NCBI GenBank assembly: GCA_018267795.1
Contig: JAFDXS010000081.1
Coordinates: 1-8,183 of the forward strand
Source: Bacteroidota bacterium
GTDB lineage: Bacteria > Bacteroidota > Bacteroidia > Chitinophagales > Chitinophagaceae
Length of the DNA stretch: 8,183 nucleotides
Reading direction: 5' to 3'
A program made the translations under genes and the position numbers. Shown one piece after another: positions 6,490-8,183 of this stretch. Positions within the stretch are counted from its first letter, which is position 1. Each line of letters starts with the position of its first letter. The notes under the pieces are model-generated. The model saw only the letters and a list, made by a program, of their open reading frames with translations, was not told where the DNA came from and made no database searches.

Positions 6490-6496
6490 TAACGAA
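6486..6496. repeat. Short palindrome overlapping the barrel-gene promoter
   Basis: TTCGT and ACGAA flank a single central A, giving an 11-base near-perfect palindrome just before the ATG at 6504. It overlaps the candidate -7 element and the expected transcription start, a position suited to a repressor site or to a small 5' hairpin. Confidence 0.35.
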
Positions 6497-6503
6497 TACC
6501 TAC

Positions 6504-7400
6504 ATGATGAAAAAGATACTGTTATCTGTATGCCTTTTAATGCTTGCCTGTGGGATTGTTAATGCCCAGGAATTGTCATTTAGATTAGGGCTTGGGTATG
6601 CATTCCCTACTGCCAGCCAGACGCTTGGCCCTGACGGTATGCCCTATAGTGGCAATGTGACTAACTCTACTACAGGAGGTAATTCAAGCTATAGTGCTAA
6701 GCGAGTATCATTCTCCTCAGGTTTGAAATTATCAGGTGGGCTGCAATATATGTTTACAAAAAACATAGGGGTTGCAGCAGATATAAGTGTGGGACTGGTA
6801 TCTCAAAAATATGTTTTGCAGGAAAATAATGGCACAAGTATAGCGGGTAAGTATAATGGCTCTGGTAACATTGGATCAAATTCGTCGGATAATACATATA
6901 CACGGTATGCAAAGCTTCCAGTCATATTGCTTCCTTCACTTATCATACAAAGCGGTGGCGATAAACTCAATATATATGCAAGAGGGGGGGTAGCTTTACC
7001 ACTTTCTGCACAGGTAATATCGGAGGAACATGATATATATCAAAATGTGGCCGGAGATGATGAACAATTGAACAAGAATATAAAGACACAGTTCAATTTG
7101 GGGTTTGCCGGAGCTTTAGGGGCTGTTTACAGAACCAATGAGAATTTTAGTCTGTGGATAGAAGCGAATTTTATGTCGTTATCTCTTTACCCTAAGGAAG
7201 CAGACATTACAGCTCATAATTTTGACGGTGCTACTTCAACTGCGCCGCCTGTACCAAGCAGTAAAATTACCTACATAACCAGTGGCACACCGAACAACGG
7301 AGAGCAACTTTCATTCTCTGTACCATTCAGTAACATTGGTTTTATGGTAGGCGGTAGCATTAACTTGGGGAAAAAGAAAATTGTACATCCACATGAGTAA
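6504..7400 (+). CDS. Outer-membrane beta-barrel protein, first of a tandem pair
   Basis: A secreted protein of about 298 residues that fits the PF13568-like Bacteroidota outer-membrane barrel pattern. The start is the ATG at 6504 or the adjacent ATG at 6507. The upstream TTG at 6465 lies at the terminator and would add 13 residues ahead of a good signal peptide, so I reject it. The signal peptide MMKKILLSVC... runs to about residue 21, with likely cleavage in VNA-QEL. Alternating strands follow: FRLGLGYAF (26-34), KLSGGLQYMF (75-84), IGVAADISVGL (88-98), KLPVILLPSLIIQ (137-149), QFNLGFAGALGAVY (196-209), FSLWIEANFMSLSLY (215-229) and IGFMVGGSINL (278-288). Gly/Ser/Asn-rich stretches at 49-66 and 109-131 and a Pro/Ser stretch at 244-266 look like surface loops. 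It is paralogous to the next gene. A G7 tract lies at 6984-6990. The ligand or function is unknown. Confidence 0.85.
   Translation: MMKKILLSVCLLMLACGIVNAQELSFRLGLGYAFPTASQTLGPDGMPYSGNVTNSTTGGNSSYSAKRVSFSSGLKLSGGLQYMFTKNIGVAADISVGLVSQKYVLQENNGTSIAGKYNGSGNIGSNSSDNTYTRYAKLPVILLPSLIIQSGGDKLNIYARGGVALPLSAQVISEEHDIYQNVAGDDEQLNKNIKTQFNLGFAGALGAVYRTNENFSLWIEANFMSLSLYPKEADITAHNFDGATSTAPPVPSSKITYITSGTPNNGEQLSFSVPFSNIGFMVGGSINLGKKKIVHPHE
6984..6990 (+). repeat. G7 homopolymer inside the first barrel gene
   Basis: Seven consecutive G cover codons 161-162 and the first base of codon 163 (AGA GGG GGG GTA). Losing one G turns the next codon into TAG, ending the protein after residue 162. Long G runs are uncommon in DNA of this composition and are known slippage sites in surface-protein genes of other bacteria. 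Whether this one varies is not shown by a single sequence. Confidence 0.9.
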
Positions 7401-7417
7401 CAATTACTCTATAATTG
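7401..7417 (+). repeat. Small inverted repeat in the gap between the barrel genes
   Basis: CAATTA (7401-7406) and TAATTG (7412-7417) are perfect arms around CTCTA and fill most of the 23-base gap. A second overlapping symmetry, ATTG-CATA-CAAT (7414-7425), reaches into the next start codon. Neither has a T-tract, so they are not terminators. They may influence translation of the second gene, or mean nothing. Confidence 0.3.
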
Positions 7418-7423
7418 CATACA

Positions 7424-8183
7424 ATGAAGAAATTTTTTACACTCCTTTTGGCTTGCAGCAGCTATTCGCTTTTTGCACAACATGAAAAATTTGCACGTGT
7501 AAATGATGTGAATCATTCAAGACACGAAGCAAAGCAAACTGTAACTGATAATACTACTTGGTATGGCCGCATAGGTGCCGGTTATGCATTTACTCAAGCC
7601 GGACAAATAAATAGTTTGTTAGGGACACCGTATAGTGGAAATTCAACTTTTGACGCTACGGGACGAACAGAAACTTCTTTCAATTATAAGAAAGCTTCAA
7701 TGAATGCCGGTGTAAATGCAGCCATCGCAGCTGGTCGTATGTTAGGACCTCATATAGGTCTTGAATTAGCAGTGCAATTCAATGTGGCACCATCTAAATA
7801 TACTTTCAACGGTCAAAACTTGCCTATAGCTGGCGGTGGTGTTGTTGATGCTACAACTATAAACCAAGCTAAGTTCCCTATTTTCCTTATCCCTGCTGTT
7901 GTATTTCAATCGCAAATACATAATATGCTGGAGGGGTATGGACGGTTTGGGTTGGTATTACCCTTGAACACAAAGGTAAATACCAGCGTAAGTACTTATG
8001 GGCAGTTGGAATATACTTCTGTTCAGAGTGCCAGATTTAATTTAGGATTCAGCGGTGCATTAGGCTTAAAATATGCCTTGAGAAGTGGCCTGAGAGTGTG
8101 GGGAGAGTTTAATGTAATGTCATTATCAGTTTATACCAAAAAAGAAGTTCTTACTGATCCATCCGGATTATCAGTAACGCAAG
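7424..8183 (+). CDS. Outer-membrane beta-barrel protein, second of the tandem pair (3' truncated by window edge)
   Basis: The frame is open from the ATG at 7424 to the window end, giving 253 residues; the C-terminus is missing. The signal peptide MKKFFTLLLACSSYSLFA is followed by Q, the usual Bacteroidota cleavage context. A lipoprotein reading at Cys11 (LLAC) is less likely. About 25 polar residues (20-45) precede the barrel, an extension the first protein lacks. Barrel segments match the first protein: PYSGN (69-73), FPIFLIPAVVFQS (151-163), YGRFGLVLPL (172-181), FNLGFSGALGLKY (205-217) and W..FNVMSLSVY (226-237). The gap to the first gene is 23 bases with no terminator, so the two are probably one operon. 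A role as a related or partner barrel is inferred; no ligand can be proposed. About 45 residues are probably missing, judging from the length of the paralog. Confidence 0.85.
   Translation, partial: MKKFFTLLLACSSYSLFAQHEKFARVNDVNHSRHEAKQTVTDNTTWYGRIGAGYAFTQAGQINSLLGTPYSGNSTFDATGRTETSFNYKKASMNAGVNAAIAAGRMLGPHIGLELAVQFNVAPSKYTFNGQNLPIAGGGVVDATTINQAKFPIFLIPAVVFQSQIHNMLEGYGRFGLVLPLNTKVNTSVSTYGQLEYTSVQSARFNLGFSGALGLKYALRSGLRVWGEFNVMSLSVYTKKEVLTDPSGLSVTQ

Noticed and set aside
6465..6503. TTG start giving a longer N-terminus for the first barrel protein
   Set aside because: It begins at the end of the terminator hairpin and before the candidate -7 element, and would put 13 residues ahead of an otherwise standard signal peptide starting MMKK or MKK.
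7424..7480. Lipoprotein signal (LLAC) in the second barrel, and MLAC in the first
   Set aside because: The -3 to -1 residues fit the lipobox poorly, a standard cleavage site before Q lies a few residues downstream in both, and both mature proteins look like barrels rather than anchored lipoproteins.
1..8183. Possible new defence, mobile or CRISPR-type system, or RNA genes
   Set aside because: Every long gap was read; no spaced repeats, transposase, integrase, nuclease-type gene, tRNA or rRNA was seen. All genes fit ordinary chromosomal housekeeping or envelope families.

Overview
This window looks like an ordinary chromosomal segment of a Gram-negative Bacteroidota bacterium, most likely from the Chitinophagales/Chitinophagaceae side of the phylum. 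That placement is inferred. It rests on TAnnTTTG-type -7 promoter elements, the lack of strong Shine-Dalgarno sequences, secreted proteins with signal peptides ending in 'AQ', PF13568-like outer-membrane barrels, moderately AT-rich DNA, and heavy use of the ATA isoleucine codon. No strain or species can be named from the sequence alone.

Layout, left to right. (1) Positions 1-1067 hold the catalytic C-terminal part of an LtaS-like sulfatase-fold phosphotransferase whose N-terminus lies outside the window. (2) Positions 1132-2337 hold a tightly packed pair: a small four-helix, histidine-containing membrane protein and, 3 bases later, a PlsC-type lysophosphatidate acyltransferase. (3) Positions 2345-2992 (minus strand) encode a cytosolic TPR-like protein convergent with plsC; the 7-base gap is one arm of a short hairpin. 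(4) A 147-base divergent promoter region leads to a Bax-inhibitor-1/YccA family membrane protein (3140-3901), which ends in a strong intrinsic terminator. (5) A promoter directly after it drives ychF (3993-5087) and an Xaa-Pro aminopeptidase (5123-6418), probably as a two-gene operon closed by a second strong terminator. (6) After a short regulatory region with two further palindromes come two tandem outer-membrane beta-barrel genes, 6504-7400 and 7424-8183 (cut by the right edge). They are clearly paralogs of each other.

Functionally the left half is envelope-related (phosphoglycerol-type transferase, acyltransferase, two membrane proteins). The middle is housekeeping (ribosome-associated ATPase and a proline-specific peptidase), and the right end is a lineage-specific surface-protein module. 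I see no rRNA, tRNA, CRISPR, transposase, phage or defence genes, and I do not think the window contains a new biological system. The points most worth checking are the tandem barrel duplication, a G7 tract in the first barrel gene where loss of one G makes an immediate stop codon, the two palindromes at its promoter, and the almost exclusive use of ATA for isoleucine in ychF and the aminopeptidase gene.
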